64,000 nt of DNA from Streptomyces sp. D2-8 (GCF_023184515.1 NZ_JAAHBP010000018.1:124001-188000); one strand, 5' to 3'. Positions 1-8,735 are shown, counted from the first letter of the stretch. A program made the numbers and translations. Notes: generated by a model not told the origin, from the letters alone.

Positions 1-917
1 AAGTCGAGCGGCGCGCCGATGAGGTCGAGGTCGCCGTCGAGGCGGTACGAGTCGTTGCCGGAGGGGAGCAGCTCGCCCCAGGTCTCGGCTTCGTGCTCCG
101 GGTAGCGCCCGGCGAAGAGCGGCTCGAACCACACGTCGTTGTGGAGCGTCTCGACGCGGCGTACGGCGGCCAGATCGGCGGGAGAGTCCGTGGCCGGCAG
201 CAGCCGGTCGGGGTTGAGCGTGATCCCGACCTCCCGTGCCCCCGCCGCGCGCAGGGCGTGCACGGCCAGCCCGTGGCCGACGAGCAGATGGTGTGCGGCG
301 GCGAGCGCGCCGCGGCCCTCGCGGGCGCCCGGGGCGTGGGCGCCCGCCGCGTAGCCGACGAAGGCGCTGCAGAAGGGCTCGTTGAGCGTGATCCAGCGGT
401 CCACCCGGTCGCCGAGCCGGGCGGCGACCACCCCGGCGTACTCGGCGAACCGCTCCGCCGTCTCCCGTACCCGCCAGCCGCCCCGGTCCTCCAGGGCCTG
501 GGGGAGGTCCCAGTGGTAGAGGGTGGCGGCGGGGGAGATGCCGGAGGCCAGCAGCTCGTCGACGAGCCGGTCGTAGAAGTCCAGCCCCGCCGCGTTGGCG
601 GGGCCGGAGCCGGTCGGCTGGACACGCGGCCAGGCGAGTGAGAAGCGGTAGCCGTCCACGCCCAGTTCGCGCAGCAGCGCGATGTCCTCGCGGTAGCGGT
701 GGTAGTGGTCGCAGGCGACGTCACCGGTGGCGCCGTCCGCGACGCGCCCGGGCTCGCGGCAGAAGGTGTCCCAGATGGACGGGCCTCTGCCGTCCTCGTC
801 GTACGCGCCCTCGATCTGGTAACTGGCCGTGGCGGCACCGAAGAAGAAGCCGGCCGGGAACTCGGGGAATTCACGGAACCCGGTGGACTCGGTGGACTTG
901 GTCTCGGAGAAACTCAC
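1..917 (-). CDS. GH1 family beta-glucosidase (partial, C-terminus off the left edge)
   Basis: Retaining glycosidase expected to hydrolyse beta-glucosides in the cytoplasm after uptake by the transporter encoded just upstream. The reading frame is open from a GTG at 917 to the window edge. The N-terminus has the GH1 opening FPAGFFFGAATASYQIEG (residues about 17-34), followed by SIWDTF and the DHYHRYREDIALLRELG helix typical of GH1. The catalytic acid/base region and nucleophile lie further on or outside the window. It is the last visible gene of a LacI-regulated operon, 13 bp after the MalG-type permease. The ribosome site before the GTG is weak, so translation may depend on the upstream gene. 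Family assignment is secure; substrate (cellobiose or another beta-glucoside) is inferred. Confidence 0.9.
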   Translation of the reverse strand, partial: MSFSETKSTESTGFREFPEFPAGFFFGAATASYQIEGAYDEDGRGPSIWDTFCREPGRVADGATGDVACDHYHRYREDIALLRELGVDGYRFSLAWPRVQPTGSGPANAAGLDFYDRLVDELLASGISPAATLYHWDLPQALEDRGGWRVRETAERFAEYAGVVAARLGDRVDRWITLNEPFCSAFVGYAAGAHAPGAREGRGALAAAHHLLVGHGLAVHALRAAGAREVGITLNPDRLLPATDSPADLAAVRRVETLHNDVWFEPLFAGRYPEHEAETWGELLPSGNDSYRLDGDLDLIGAPLD

Positions 918-930
918 AGGGAGAACCGCC

Positions 931-1785
931 CTACTTGACCGATCCGCCGGTGATCCCGGCGGCGATGTACTTCTGGGCGACGACGAGCAGGATCGCGGCC
1001 GGTACGGCGGAGAGCACCGCGGTCGCCATGACCGCGCCCCAGTCGCTGACATGTGCGCCGACGAACTGGTAGATGCCGAGCGTGATGGGCTTGACGTCGT
1101 CCGTGGTGTTGAGGGTGAGCGCGAACATGAAGTCCGACCAGGCGAAGAGGAAGGTGAACAGTCCCGCCGTGATCAGGGCGTTGCGGCTCATGGGCAGCAC
1201 GATCCGCACGAACGCGGTGAAGCGGTTCGCCCCGTCCACCATCGCGGCCTCGACGACCTCGCCCGGGATCGACACCATGAACGCCCGCAGCAGCACGACC
1301 GCGAACGGCAGACCGAGCGAGGCGTCCGCCAGGATCAGCCCCAGATAGGAATTGACGAGGTCGAGCTGCGCGTACGCGCCGTAGAGGGCGTTGGCGATGA
1401 CGATGCCCGGAACCATCTGCGTGATGAGCGTCGCGAAGACGATGCCCTGCCCGCCGCGGAGTTGGAACTGGGCGAGTCCGTACGCGGCGGGCGCGGCGAG
1501 GGCGAGACAGACGACGACGGCACCGAGTGCGACGACGAAGCTGGTGAGCAGCGAGCCGCCCTGGGTGCTGATCGCCGTGTCGAAGTTCTTCAGGGACGGT
1601 GAGACGGGGAACCACTCGGTGGCGGCGATGCTCGACTCGGGCTGGAGGGCGGTGTTGAGCATCCAGTACACGGGGAAGAGCAGCACGGCGAGGATCAGCA
1701 GCGCGGCGCCGGTGTTCCCCACCGAACGCATGCGGAGAAGGCTCGCCGGTCGTTTCGTCGATCGGTTCATCGTCGATCGGTTCAT
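931..1785 (-). CDS. Carbohydrate ABC transporter permease, MalG/CebG type
   Basis: Inner-membrane subunit of a sugar importer, 284 residues with about six predicted membrane spans. The binding-protein-dependent permease signature sits near residues 190-210 (EAAMVDGANRFTAFVRIVLP), the EAA loop that contacts the ATPase. It follows the MalF-type permease by 6 bp and precedes the beta-glucosidase, so the three form one operon with the binding protein. As in many actinobacterial sugar operons no ATPase gene is present; a shared MsiK-type ATPase elsewhere would be expected. The first 30 bases are a perfect 15-bp tandem duplication that gives two in-frame ATG starts (1785 and 1770); the GGGAAG site nine bases upstream supports 1785. 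Confidence 0.93.
   Translation of the reverse strand: MNRSTMNRSTKRPASLLRMRSVGNTGAALLILAVLLFPVYWMLNTALQPESSIAATEWFPVSPSLKNFDTAISTQGGSLLTSFVVALGAVVVCLALAAPAAYGLAQFQLRGGQGIVFATLITQMVPGIVIANALYGAYAQLDLVNSYLGLILADASLGLPFAVVLLRAFMVSIPGEVVEAAMVDGANRFTAFVRIVLPMSRNALITAGLFTFLFAWSDFMFALTLNTTDDVKPITLGIYQFVGAHVSDWGAVMATAVLSAVPAAILLVVAQKYIAAGITGGSVK
1756..1785 (-). repeat. 15-bp perfect tandem duplication at a start codon
   Basis: The unit ATGAACCGATCGACG occurs twice in direct succession at the very start of the MalG-type permease gene, giving the protein the duplicated N-terminus MNRSTMNRST. Both copies begin with an in-frame ATG. It looks like a recent slippage duplication. Confidence 0.9.
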
Positions 1786-1791
1786 CGTCGG

Positions 1792-2751
1792 TCACTTCCC
1801 CTTGCCGAAGTCGGCGCGGTCGGCCCGCAGGTACAGCACGGCGAAGACCGCGCTGATGACGATCAGGACGTTGCCCACCACGGCGCCCTGGCCGAAGTCG
1901 AGCTGAAGGAAGGAGAGCCGGTACGTGACCGTGCCCAGCGTCTGAGTCGAGTCCGCCGGCCCGCCCGAGGTCAGCGCCAGGATCAGATCGAGGATCTTCA
2001 CCGTCGACATGAAGCCCAGCACGACCACGACGGTGATCACCGGGCGCAGCATCGGCAGCGTGATGCTGCGGAACGTCCGCCATGGGCCGGAGCCGTCGAG
2101 CGACGCGGCCTCGTACAGGTCGCGCGGGATCTCCTGGAGACCGCCGTAGAGGATGACCATGTTGAACGGGATGCCGATCCAGATGTTGACCAGGACCGCC
2201 GACAGCAGTGCCACGCCGGGGCTGCTCAGCCACGGCACGCCGTCCTGCGGGACCAGGCCGACCGCGTGGAGGGCGGTGTTCAGCATGCCGTGGTCCTGGT
2301 CGAGGATGCGCCGCCAGACGACGGCGGAGACGACCATGGGCACGAGCCACGGCAGCAGCAGGATGGCGCGCACGAAGCCGGAGAGCCGGAAGCGGCGGGA
2401 GAAGAAGACGGCGAGGGCCAGGCCGACGGTGAACTGGCCGAGCAGCGAGCCCACCGTGAACAGGGCCGTGTGCCACAGGGCGTCGGTGAACAGCTCGTTG
2501 GCGAAGACGGCGCGCCAGTTGTCGAGACCGTTGAACGGTGCCTCACCGGTGAAGTACGTCTTCGGCGTGTAGTGCTGGAAGCTCATCACGATGTTGCGGA
2601 CGAGCGGGTAGCCGAAGAAGAGCGCCATGTAGGCGAGCGCGGGAGCGACGAAGAGCCAGCGCAGCAGCCCACGGCGCCGCGGAGCACGGCCGGTTGCGGA
2701 CTTCGCTTCGGCGGCGCCGCCCCTACCGGGCGCCTGGGTGATGGTGGTCAT
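1792..2751 (-). CDS. Carbohydrate ABC transporter permease, MalF/CebF type
   Basis: 319-residue membrane permease that pairs with the MalG-type protein encoded downstream. After a cytoplasmic N-terminus it has hydrophobic spans beginning with LLRWLFVAPALAYMALFFG (about residues 28-46) and carries the EAA loop near residues 220-240 (YEAASLDGSGPWRTFRSITL). The frame is open far upstream, but the ATG at 2751 has a GAGGGAA ribosome site and gives the normal family N-terminus, so the upstream extension is rejected. It lies 11 bp after the binding-protein gene in the same operon. Sugar specificity cannot be read from the sequence. Confidence 0.93.
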   Translation of the reverse strand: MTTITQAPGRGGAAEAKSATGRAPRRRGLLRWLFVAPALAYMALFFGYPLVRNIVMSFQHYTPKTYFTGEAPFNGLDNWRAVFANELFTDALWHTALFTVGSLLGQFTVGLALAVFFSRRFRLSGFVRAILLLPWLVPMVVSAVVWRRILDQDHGMLNTALHAVGLVPQDGVPWLSSPGVALLSAVLVNIWIGIPFNMVILYGGLQEIPRDLYEAASLDGSGPWRTFRSITLPMLRPVITVVVVLGFMSTVKILDLILALTSGGPADSTQTLGTVTYRLSFLQLDFGQGAVVGNVLIVISAVFAVLYLRADRADFGKGK

Positions 2752-2762
2752 GGCCGGTTCCC

Positions 2763-4016
2763 TCACTTCCCCGCCGAGGCCTGCTGCTGGGCCCGGTGCA
2801 GGGCCTGTTCGGGACCGGTCCGGCCCGTCAGCACGGACTGGAAGGCGCCCGCGAGGGCGTCGCCGACGACCGGCCAGCCGGTGCCGACCTTCGCCGTCCG
2901 GGAACGGGCGGTGGTGACGAGCTCGGCGAAGGCGGCGAGCTTCGGGTTCTGCTTCGCGTACGCCCGTGCCGCCGTGGCGCGGGTGGGCACGTTGTTGACC
3001 GACTCGCCCCACTGGAGCTGGTTCTCCTCGGAGTTGAGGCAGTTCAGGACCTTGCCCGCGTTCTTCTCCCGGGCCGGATCCTCGTCGTTCTTCGGTACGG
3101 CCATGACGGTGCCGCCGATGGGCGGCACTGCCGGCTTGCCCGCCTCGGGCACCGGAATGCTCGCGACCGCCCAGTCCACGTTCTTCTGGGCGCTGAGGAC
3201 CGGCACCTGCCACGGCCCGTTGATCATCATGGCGGCGCGGCCCGCGACGAACTGGTCGTTGACGTCCTGCTGGTTCCAGTTGACGACGGACCTGGAGGCG
3301 GAGCCGTCCGTGACCAGGTCCTTCCAGAGCTGGAGAGCGGCCTCGCCCTTGCCGTTGTCGATCCTGGTCTCGTCACCGCCGGCGGACCAGAAGAACGGAA
3401 GGAACTGGTAGACGCCGTCCGCGTTCGGGCTCGCGCTGAAGGCCATCCCGTACGTGTCGCCCGCGGTCAGCTTTTTCGCGGCCGCCCGCAGCTCTTTCCA
3501 GGTGGCGGGCACGGCGATGCCCGCGTCCCCCAGGAGCTTGGTGTTGTAGATCAGCGCGAGGGAGTTGACGGAACGGGCGATGCCGTACTGGGTGCCGTCG
3601 TACGAGCCGAGGGACTTCGCGCTCGCGGAGAGGCCGGAGGTGTCGACCCCGACCTCGTCGAGCGGCCGCAGGCCCTCGGTCTGCGCGAACTGGGGCAGCT
3701 CCGAGCCGTCGAGCTCCAGGATGTCGGTGAGCGAACCGGACGACGCCATCCGCAGCGCCTTGGAGGCGATCTGGTCGGCGGGCACGCTGATCTGCTCGAC
3801 CTTCAGGCCGAGCGGCCTGGCGCAGCGGTCGAAGAACCGCTGGTTGGCGGTGTGCTCGGCGGTGTCGGTCGCCGAGTTGAGCACGGTGACCGTGCCCGGG
3901 TCGGGCTCCGCCGCACAGCCGGTCAGCCCTGGCGCGACGATGACACAGGCAAGGGTGGCGGCGAGCGCGGGCACGCGTCCACGTCTTGCTCTGATGCGTC
4001 CTGCTAGGAACGGCAA
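2763..4016 (-). CDS. Sugar ABC transporter substrate-binding lipoprotein
   Basis: Extracellular solute-binding protein of the MalE/CebE type, 417 residues, anchored to the outer face of the membrane. A basic N-terminus and hydrophobic core end in the lipobox LTGC with the lipidated Cys near residue 34. The mature part has the usual family segments, for example YNTKLL, PATWKEL and the MINGPW motif. The start is a TTG at 4016, with a GGAGG ribosome site seven bases upstream. It is the first structural gene after the LacI regulator (90 bp gap) and is followed by the two permeases and the glucosidase, so it should deliver a beta-linked oligosaccharide or glucoside to them. Confidence 0.93.
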   Translation of the reverse strand: MPFLAGRIRARRGRVPALAATLACVIVAPGLTGCAAEPDPGTVTVLNSATDTAEHTANQRFFDRCARPLGLKVEQISVPADQIASKALRMASSGSLTDILELDGSELPQFAQTEGLRPLDEVGVDTSGLSASAKSLGSYDGTQYGIARSVNSLALIYNTKLLGDAGIAVPATWKELRAAAKKLTAGDTYGMAFSASPNADGVYQFLPFFWSAGGDETRIDNGKGEAALQLWKDLVTDGSASRSVVNWNQQDVNDQFVAGRAAMMINGPWQVPVLSAQKNVDWAVASIPVPEAGKPAVPPIGGTVMAVPKNDEDPAREKNAGKVLNCLNSEENQLQWGESVNNVPTRATAARAYAKQNPKLAAFAELVTTARSRTAKVGTGWPVVGDALAGAFQSVLTGRTGPEQALHRAQQQASAGK

Positions 4017-4105
4017 GGCTGGTCCTCCGTTACAGGTGCGGCCCTGGACATGCGGTGGTCCGGTGACGGGCGTCGCCGGCCGTGCCGTGCGGACGGTCCG
4101 AGTGG

Positions 4106-5164
4106 TCAGCCGGGCGACGGCGGTGCGACGACGGGCCCCGCCATCCGCGGCTGGATCAGGTGGTGCGGTGCGTCGGAGGGCAGGTCCGAGGCAGGTGCGA
4201 CGGGCTCCTGGGAAGACGATGGCCGGTCGTCGCGGCCGGAGCCGATCGCGTCGATGGCGAGCCGGGCCACGGCCGTGGACATCTCCGCGACGGGCAGGTC
4301 GATCCGCGGCAGGTGCCGGATGCCCAGCTCGTCCGGGAGGCTGCCGACGAGCACGACGGTCAGATCGTGGGGGACCCGCAACCCGGCCGCCGCCACCGCG
4401 TCCAGCAGGCAGGGGAGGAGGATCAGATGCTGCACCACCAGCGCGGTCGGGGCGGGCCGCGCGGTCAGCGCCTCGCTCAGCCGCCGCACCAGGACGTCCG
4501 GGTCGCGGTGGGACGGGATCACGCGGACATCGGCCCCGGTCTCGACAGCCGCTCGCCGGGCGCCGTCGAGACCGTGCAGGGCATATCCGCGGCGTGCGGC
4601 GACCTCGTGCTCGGCCGACGAGAGGAAGAGGATCCGCCGGTGCCCGGCTTCGGCCGTCTCACGCACGGCGAGGGCGACGGCGGCCTCCCAGTCGAGGTCG
4701 GTCCAGGGCAGCGCCGCGTGATCGTCATGACCGAGCAGCGCCCCGGGGAAGCCCAGTTCGCGCAGGACCTCGACTCGGGGATCGCGGTCCTCGACCGCCA
4801 TCAGCACCGCGGCGTCCGCGAGCCTGCTGCGGGCCACCCGGCGCAGCCCCCCGATGCCGTCGCTGTCCGTCATCAGCAGCACGTCGTACCCGTGCACACG
4901 GGCGGCATCGGTGACGTCGATCGCGAACCGCCCGTCGATCGCCCGGTACGCCCCGGGCACGCGCGGCGCGGCCAGCGCGAGCACCCGGGTCCGTGCGCTG
5001 CGCAGCGTACGGGCACTCGCGCGCGGGTGGTACCCGAGCTCGTCGATAGCGGCCTGCACCGCGCGCCTGGTGTCCTCGGAGATCTTGCGCGACCCGCTCA
5101 GGACGTACGACACGGTGCTCGGCGCGACGCCCGCCCGCTCGGCGACGTCCTTGATCGTGGTCAT
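4106..5164 (-). CDS. LacI family transcriptional regulator of the sugar operon
   Basis: Repressor with an N-terminal LacI helix-turn-helix (residues 1-50: TTIKDVAERAGVAPSTVSYV, then the hinge helix around HPRASARTLRS) and a periplasmic-binding-protein-like effector domain. About 352 residues from the ATG at 5164. An in-frame ATG at 5197 would add eleven residues but has no ribosome site and is not part of the fold. It lies directly upstream of the sugar importer genes and is transcribed with them, so it probably controls its own operon in response to the imported sugar. A perfect 16-bp palindrome lies 50 bp upstream of its start. Confidence 0.92.
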   Translation of the reverse strand: MTTIKDVAERAGVAPSTVSYVLSGSRKISEDTRRAVQAAIDELGYHPRASARTLRSARTRVLALAAPRVPGAYRAIDGRFAIDVTDAARVHGYDVLLMTDSDGIGGLRRVARSRLADAAVLMAVEDRDPRVEVLRELGFPGALLGHDDHAALPWTDLDWEAAVALAVRETAEAGHRRILFLSSAEHEVAARRGYALHGLDGARRAAVETGADVRVIPSHRDPDVLVRRLSEALTARPAPTALVVQHLILLPCLLDAVAAAGLRVPHDLTVVLVGSLPDELGIRHLPRIDLPVAEMSTAVARLAIDAIGSGRDDRPSSSQEPVAPASDLPSDAPHHLIQPRMAGPVVAPPSPG

Positions 5165-5213
5165 CTCCACCCCCACCCGGCCCGTCTCGGGCCCCATAGG
5201 CTTCGTCGAATCA

Positions 5214-5229
5214 ATCGAATCGATTCGAT
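5214..5229. promoter_or_regulatory. Candidate LacI-family operator (16-bp perfect palindrome)
   Basis: ATCGAATCGATTCGAT is a perfect inverted repeat with a central CG, the usual design of LacI-family operators. It lies 50 bp upstream of the LacI-type gene that heads the sugar operon. It differs from the TGGGAGCGCTCCCA box of CebR, so the regulator is probably not CebR itself. Confidence 0.6.
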
Positions 5230-5423
5230 AAGCGGGGAGACCTTAAGCACGGCGGGTCGGGAAGGGCAATACCTCGAGCGCTGCGTCCGGCCACGACACG
5301 TCAGCGACCGGTCAGGAGACGGAGGAACCTCTGGGCTTGCTCAAGGGGAGATTGAAGTCGCCAGGGCGGAGGGCATGGTCCGGACAGTCGGTGCGCCTGG
5401 CCCGGTGGAGGGGGGAAGCGATC

Positions 5424-5798
5424 GTGACTGCTTTGGTCGTAGTGGCCGTTGCCGCGATGGCGATGGCGGTGCTGTGTGCCTGGCTCGTGCGTCGGGCTTG
5501 GCGGCGTGCCTGGGACGATCTGGGCCGGCAGGCATCCGGGTACGGCCGGGGGAGTGGGCAGCGGTACGGCGCGTGGCCGACCAGCGGCGGTACGGGTGCG
5601 GCATTGGCGGCAGGAGACGCCGGCGCCGCGTCCAGCGGCTCGTCCTGGTACGCCGCGGGTGACGCCTGCGACGGCTCGCCGTCCGGTTCTTCCGGCAGCG
5701 CTTCCTCCTCCTGCTCCGGTGGTAGTTCGTCGTCCTGCTCCGGCAGCAGCTCGTCGTCCTGCAGTAGCAGTTCGTCATCCTGTGGCAGTTCCTGTTGA
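5424..5798 (+). CDS. Small membrane-anchored Cys/Ser-rich protein, unknown function
   Basis: 124 residues from a GTG at 5424 that has a strong GGAGGGGGGAAG ribosome site; the frame is open earlier without such a site. A single N-terminal hydrophobic segment (about residues 2-22) is followed by an Arg/Trp-rich stretch, a Gly/Ala linker, and a C-terminal tail of about 45 residues made almost only of Ser, Cys and Gly with evenly spaced Cys. I do not recognise a named family. The composition suggests an exposed disulphide-forming or metal-binding tail on a membrane anchor. It stands alone between the LacI operon and the MFS gene. The reverse strand is also open here but gives a Glu/Gln repeat without a ribosome site. 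Confidence 0.6.
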   Translation: MTALVVVAVAAMAMAVLCAWLVRRAWRRAWDDLGRQASGYGRGSGQRYGAWPTSGGTGAALAAGDAGAASSGSSWYAAGDACDGSPSGSSGSASSSCSGGSSSSCSGSSSSSCSSSSSSCGSSC

Positions 5799-5893
5799 CG
5801 GCTGGGGAGTGCCATCGCGGTTGGACGACCGATGCTGACAGGTCGTGGCAGGCCAACTGATTAACCGATGCGGCAAGTTGGAGTACTCACGGC

Positions 5894-7204
5894 ATGATGC
5901 CTCGCGTGGACTCGATGAACGACACGCCGGATCGGCCCCGAACCCGCTGGGGAGTATTCACCCAACCGGACTTCCGACTGCTCTGGACCGGCGAGACCGT
6001 GAGCGGGCTGGGCAACGGCATCACCGCGGTCGCGTTGCCGCTGATCGCGGTGGAGCTGTTGGACGTCAGCTCCACCGCCGTCGGCCTGCTCGCCGGGGCG
6101 GTGTGGCTGCCCTGGCTGCTGGTGGGGCTGCCGGTAGGCGCGTGGGTGGACCGGATGCACAAACGACCACTGATGATCACGTGCGATCTGGTGGCCGTCG
6201 CGGCGCTGGTGAGCGTTCCTCTGGCGGCGTGGCTCGACGCGCTCACCTTCCAGCACCTGGTCGTCGTCGCGACGATATGCGGCACGGCGGCGGTGTGCTT
6301 CAACACCGCCTACCACTCGTACATCCGGATCGTGCTCGACGGCCGTGACCTCCTGGAGGGCAACGCCAAACTGCAGGGCAGCGAGGCCACGACCCGGGTT
6401 GCCGGGCCGGGGGTGGCCGGGCTGCTCGCCCAGACGCTCGGGGCGGTCACCGCGCTGGTGGCCGACGCGGTGACGTTCTTGATCTCCGCGGTCTGCCTGA
6501 AGCGGATCAGCGTGGTCGAGCCGGACCGCGCTCCGGACGAGGAACGCGTCCCCCTCCGACGGCAGATCATGGAAGGGCTCCGGTTCGTGGGCCGCGACCG
6601 GTACCTGCGGCCTATGGTCACCTGGGGCGCCGTGATCAACATGGCGCTCATGGGCTACCAGGCGGTCCAGGTGGTGTTCCTGGTCCGCACCGTCGGGCTG
6701 AACCCTGGCATGGTCGGGCTGCTGCTGACCAGCGGCAGCACCGGTGGCATCGCGGGCGCGCTGGTGGCCACCAGGGTCAGCCGGCGGTTCGGCACCGCTC
6801 GCGGACTGCTTCTCCTGCAGATCGCCACCGCGCCGTTCGTCCTGCTCCTGCCGATGACCACGGCAGGGCCGGGGTTGCTGCTGTTCGCGATGGGAGCTTT
6901 CGTCGTCGGGATCGGCGTTTCCGTGGCCAACGTCGTGGTCGGCAGCTTCCGGCAGACCTACTGCCCGCCGGACATGCTGGGCCGGGTCGTGGCGACGGCC
7001 ATGATGATCAACCACAGCACCATCCCGATCGGATCCGTGCTCGGCGGCGTGCTCGGCGACACCGTCGGGTACCGGCAAGCCATGTGGATCATGACGGGTG
7101 TAGTCGCACTCAGCTGGCTCATCCTCGCCATGAGCCCGATGCGCCACGAGCGTGACCTTCCGCAGGCCCATGAGCCGGGAGAAGCGCACGCCAGGAGTTG
7201 TTGA
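5894..7204 (+). CDS. MFS transporter, EntS/MefA-like drug or siderophore exporter
   Basis: 436-residue membrane protein with about twelve hydrophobic spans. The N-terminal sequence DFRLLWTGETVSGLGNGIT and the loop GAWVDRMHKRPLM (about residues 78-90, motif A) are typical of the enterobactin-exporter/macrolide-efflux branch of the major facilitator superfamily. The start is one of two adjacent ATG codons at 5894 or 5897; the ribosome site (GGAG about eleven bases away) is not ideal. It is monocistronic, and its 3' end abuts a remnant of a FAD monooxygenase gene on the other strand. Substrate unknown. Confidence 0.88.
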   Translation: MMPRVDSMNDTPDRPRTRWGVFTQPDFRLLWTGETVSGLGNGITAVALPLIAVELLDVSSTAVGLLAGAVWLPWLLVGLPVGAWVDRMHKRPLMITCDLVAVAALVSVPLAAWLDALTFQHLVVVATICGTAAVCFNTAYHSYIRIVLDGRDLLEGNAKLQGSEATTRVAGPGVAGLLAQTLGAVTALVADAVTFLISAVCLKRISVVEPDRAPDEERVPLRRQIMEGLRFVGRDRYLRPMVTWGAVINMALMGYQAVQVVFLVRTVGLNPGMVGLLLTSGSTGGIAGALVATRVSRRFGTARGLLLLQIATAPFVLLLPMTTAGPGLLLFAMGAFVVGIGVSVANVVVGSFRQTYCPPDMLGRVVATAMMINHSTIPIGSVLGGVLGDTVGYRQAMWIMTGVVALSWLILAMSPMRHERDLPQAHEPGEAHARSC

Positions 7205-7388
7205 TCGCTGTTGCTTTCACCTGGCTGCCGTCGCAGGCTGCGATCAGTGCGGTGAACCGTGAGTCCCAGCCGGTGAACAGCTCGATCGGCCGCACCTGGG
7301 CGGCGGCTGGGTCGCCGAACGGGGTCCCACTGGCCGCGAACCAGTCCTCGGCGGTGTTGTGGAAACTGAGGTTGCCGCGCCCCACCAT
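7197..7388 (-). pseudogene. Remnant of a TetX-like FAD-dependent monooxygenase
   Basis: About 60 codons resemble the central part of aromatic-ring FAD monooxygenases: a strand ending in NLSFHNTAEDWFAAS, then the acidic linker GDPAAA and the segment FTGWDSRFTALIAACDG, matching the family pattern 'F-x-GW-x-x-x-x-x-ALI-x-x-x-D'. There is no GxGxxG FAD-binding N-terminus and no C-terminal GD motif, so only an internal piece is left. One end merges with the 3' end of the MFS gene. The family assignment rests on this short pattern. Confidence 0.45.
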
Positions 7389-7437
7389 CGCGCAGGGTCC
7401 GGGTGGGTGCGGTCGATGTCAAGAAATGCCGATCTCT

Positions 7438-7755
7438 TCAGCCGGGAGGCAGGTGTGCAGGTGCGGCGAGTACCGTGCGGTACCTGAGCCAGGCGTCGGC
7501 GCTCAGCAGGTCCTGCAGTCGGGTGAACAAGGCGAGCAGTTCAGGGCCCCACTTGTCGCGAAAGGTGAAGTCGCCGTGAACGAGGTCGAGTTCGTTGGCG
7601 GCCGACAGTTCGGCGAAGGGCCGGCGCAACTGTGGCCCAGGAGGGCGAGAACGACCGGTGAACCTGTCGGGCGGGTTGGTCGGCACCCGTACAGCGCTTT
7701 CACCGGTCCGGATCCGTGCGAAAGCACCGGACGGGTTGCCGCCTGGGCCCTGCAA
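7438..7755 (-). other. Possible gene remnant, unidentified
   Basis: A minus-strand frame whose C-terminal 55 codons (about 7441-7610; key residues AELSAANELDLVHGDF and RLQDLLSADAWLRYR) read like real protein with mixed polar and hydrophobic positions, while the N-terminal half looks random. I do not recognise a family. It could be another piece of the decayed locus that includes the monooxygenase remnant next to it. Confidence 0.25.
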
Positions 7756-7829
7756 GGATCTTCCGGCACCTCAACACCCCAGTCAATCCTGGGAATTGCT
7801 CCACATACCCCAGGTGTAGCTTGGGTGCT

Positions 7830-8735
7830 GTGACTCTGGAAGACCTTCGCGTGTTCGTGGCCGTGTGCCGGGCAGGAAGCCTCAGCGCCGTGGCCCGTGA
7901 CCTGTCCTGCACGCAGTCCGCAGTGAGCCAGCACGTCAAGCGCCTGGAACGGGAGACGGGTATGAGCCTGTTGGAGCGTCAGCCGCGCGGTGTCGTTCCC
8001 ACAGCGGCGGGGCGCATCCTGTGCGATGCCGCAGCCGACGGGATCGCCGGGCTCGATCTTGCGCTGCGCCGCCTCGGAGACCTCATGAACGGTGAAAGCG
8101 GTTCCGTGCGTGTCGCGACCGGCGGAACGACCGTCCGGCACTTCATGGCTGAAGCGATCGTCTCCTTCCGTCAGTGTTATCCGAAGGTGAGCCTGGAGTT
8201 CCAGACCGAGACCTCCAGCCGCGGATGCTTCGACGCTCTCCTGGCCAACAACCTCGACCTGGCCTGGATCACCGTCGGCGGCCCGGTGCGTGGCATCGAG
8301 CAGCGCCCCGTCGTCGAACTGCCTTGGGTGCTCGCCGTGCGGTCCGACGATCCGCTCGCTGTCCGGCCACGCATCGACGCCTCCGACCTCGCGGGCATCC
8401 ACCTCGTCCGACTGCCACCGAACTCCACCTCCGGTGCCCGTCTGGACGCCGCCTTGGCCGAACTGGGCATCCGGGTCGGTTCGAACACAAGCGTCGCCGA
8501 CTGGGACACAGCCCTGCTCCTCGCCGAACTCGGTCTGGGCCACGCCGTCGTCCCCGCCGTACCGGGTCACGCGACGCCTGGTGGCGGCGGCCCGCTGCGT
8601 CTCATCCCCATTCCGATGTTGCCGACGCTGCGGGTCGGCTGGGCCGTACGCCGCTGGGACGCCCTCTCCCCACTTGCTCGGACCTTTGCCGATACGGTCG
8701 CCGCAAGGTGCACGACGACGCGCGGCCCTACATGA
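7830..8735 (+). CDS. LysR family transcriptional regulator
   Basis: 301 residues from a GTG at 7830, where the protein starts with the standard LysR N-terminus TLEDLRVFVAVCRAGSLSAV. The winged helix-turn-helix covers about residues 2-60 (QSAVSQHVKRLERETGMSLLER), followed by the effector-binding domain with the DLAWITVGG strand near residue 150. The frame stays open upstream but that part does not fit the family. No neighbouring intact biosynthetic gene is divergently transcribed; instead gene remnants lie upstream, so its original target may have been lost. A strong hairpin terminator follows about 160 bp downstream. Confidence 0.9.
   Translation: MTLEDLRVFVAVCRAGSLSAVARDLSCTQSAVSQHVKRLERETGMSLLERQPRGVVPTAAGRILCDAAADGIAGLDLALRRLGDLMNGESGSVRVATGGTTVRHFMAEAIVSFRQCYPKVSLEFQTETSSRGCFDALLANNLDLAWITVGGPVRGIEQRPVVELPWVLAVRSDDPLAVRPRIDASDLAGIHLVRLPPNSTSGARLDAALAELGIRVGSNTSVADWDTALLLAELGLGHAVVPAVPGHATPGGGGPLRLIPIPMLPTLRVGWAVRRWDALSPLARTFADTVAARCTTTRGPT

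Noticed and set aside
4106..5229. Calling the LacI regulator CebR and the operon cebEFG
   Set aside because: Gene order is similar, but the palindrome differs from the CebR box and the orthology cannot be judged by eye.
5312..5815. Minus-strand frame with Glu/Gln-rich repeats opposite the Cys/Ser-rich gene
   Set aside because: No ribosome site or family; the plus-strand frame has a strong ribosome site, a membrane anchor and regular Cys spacing.
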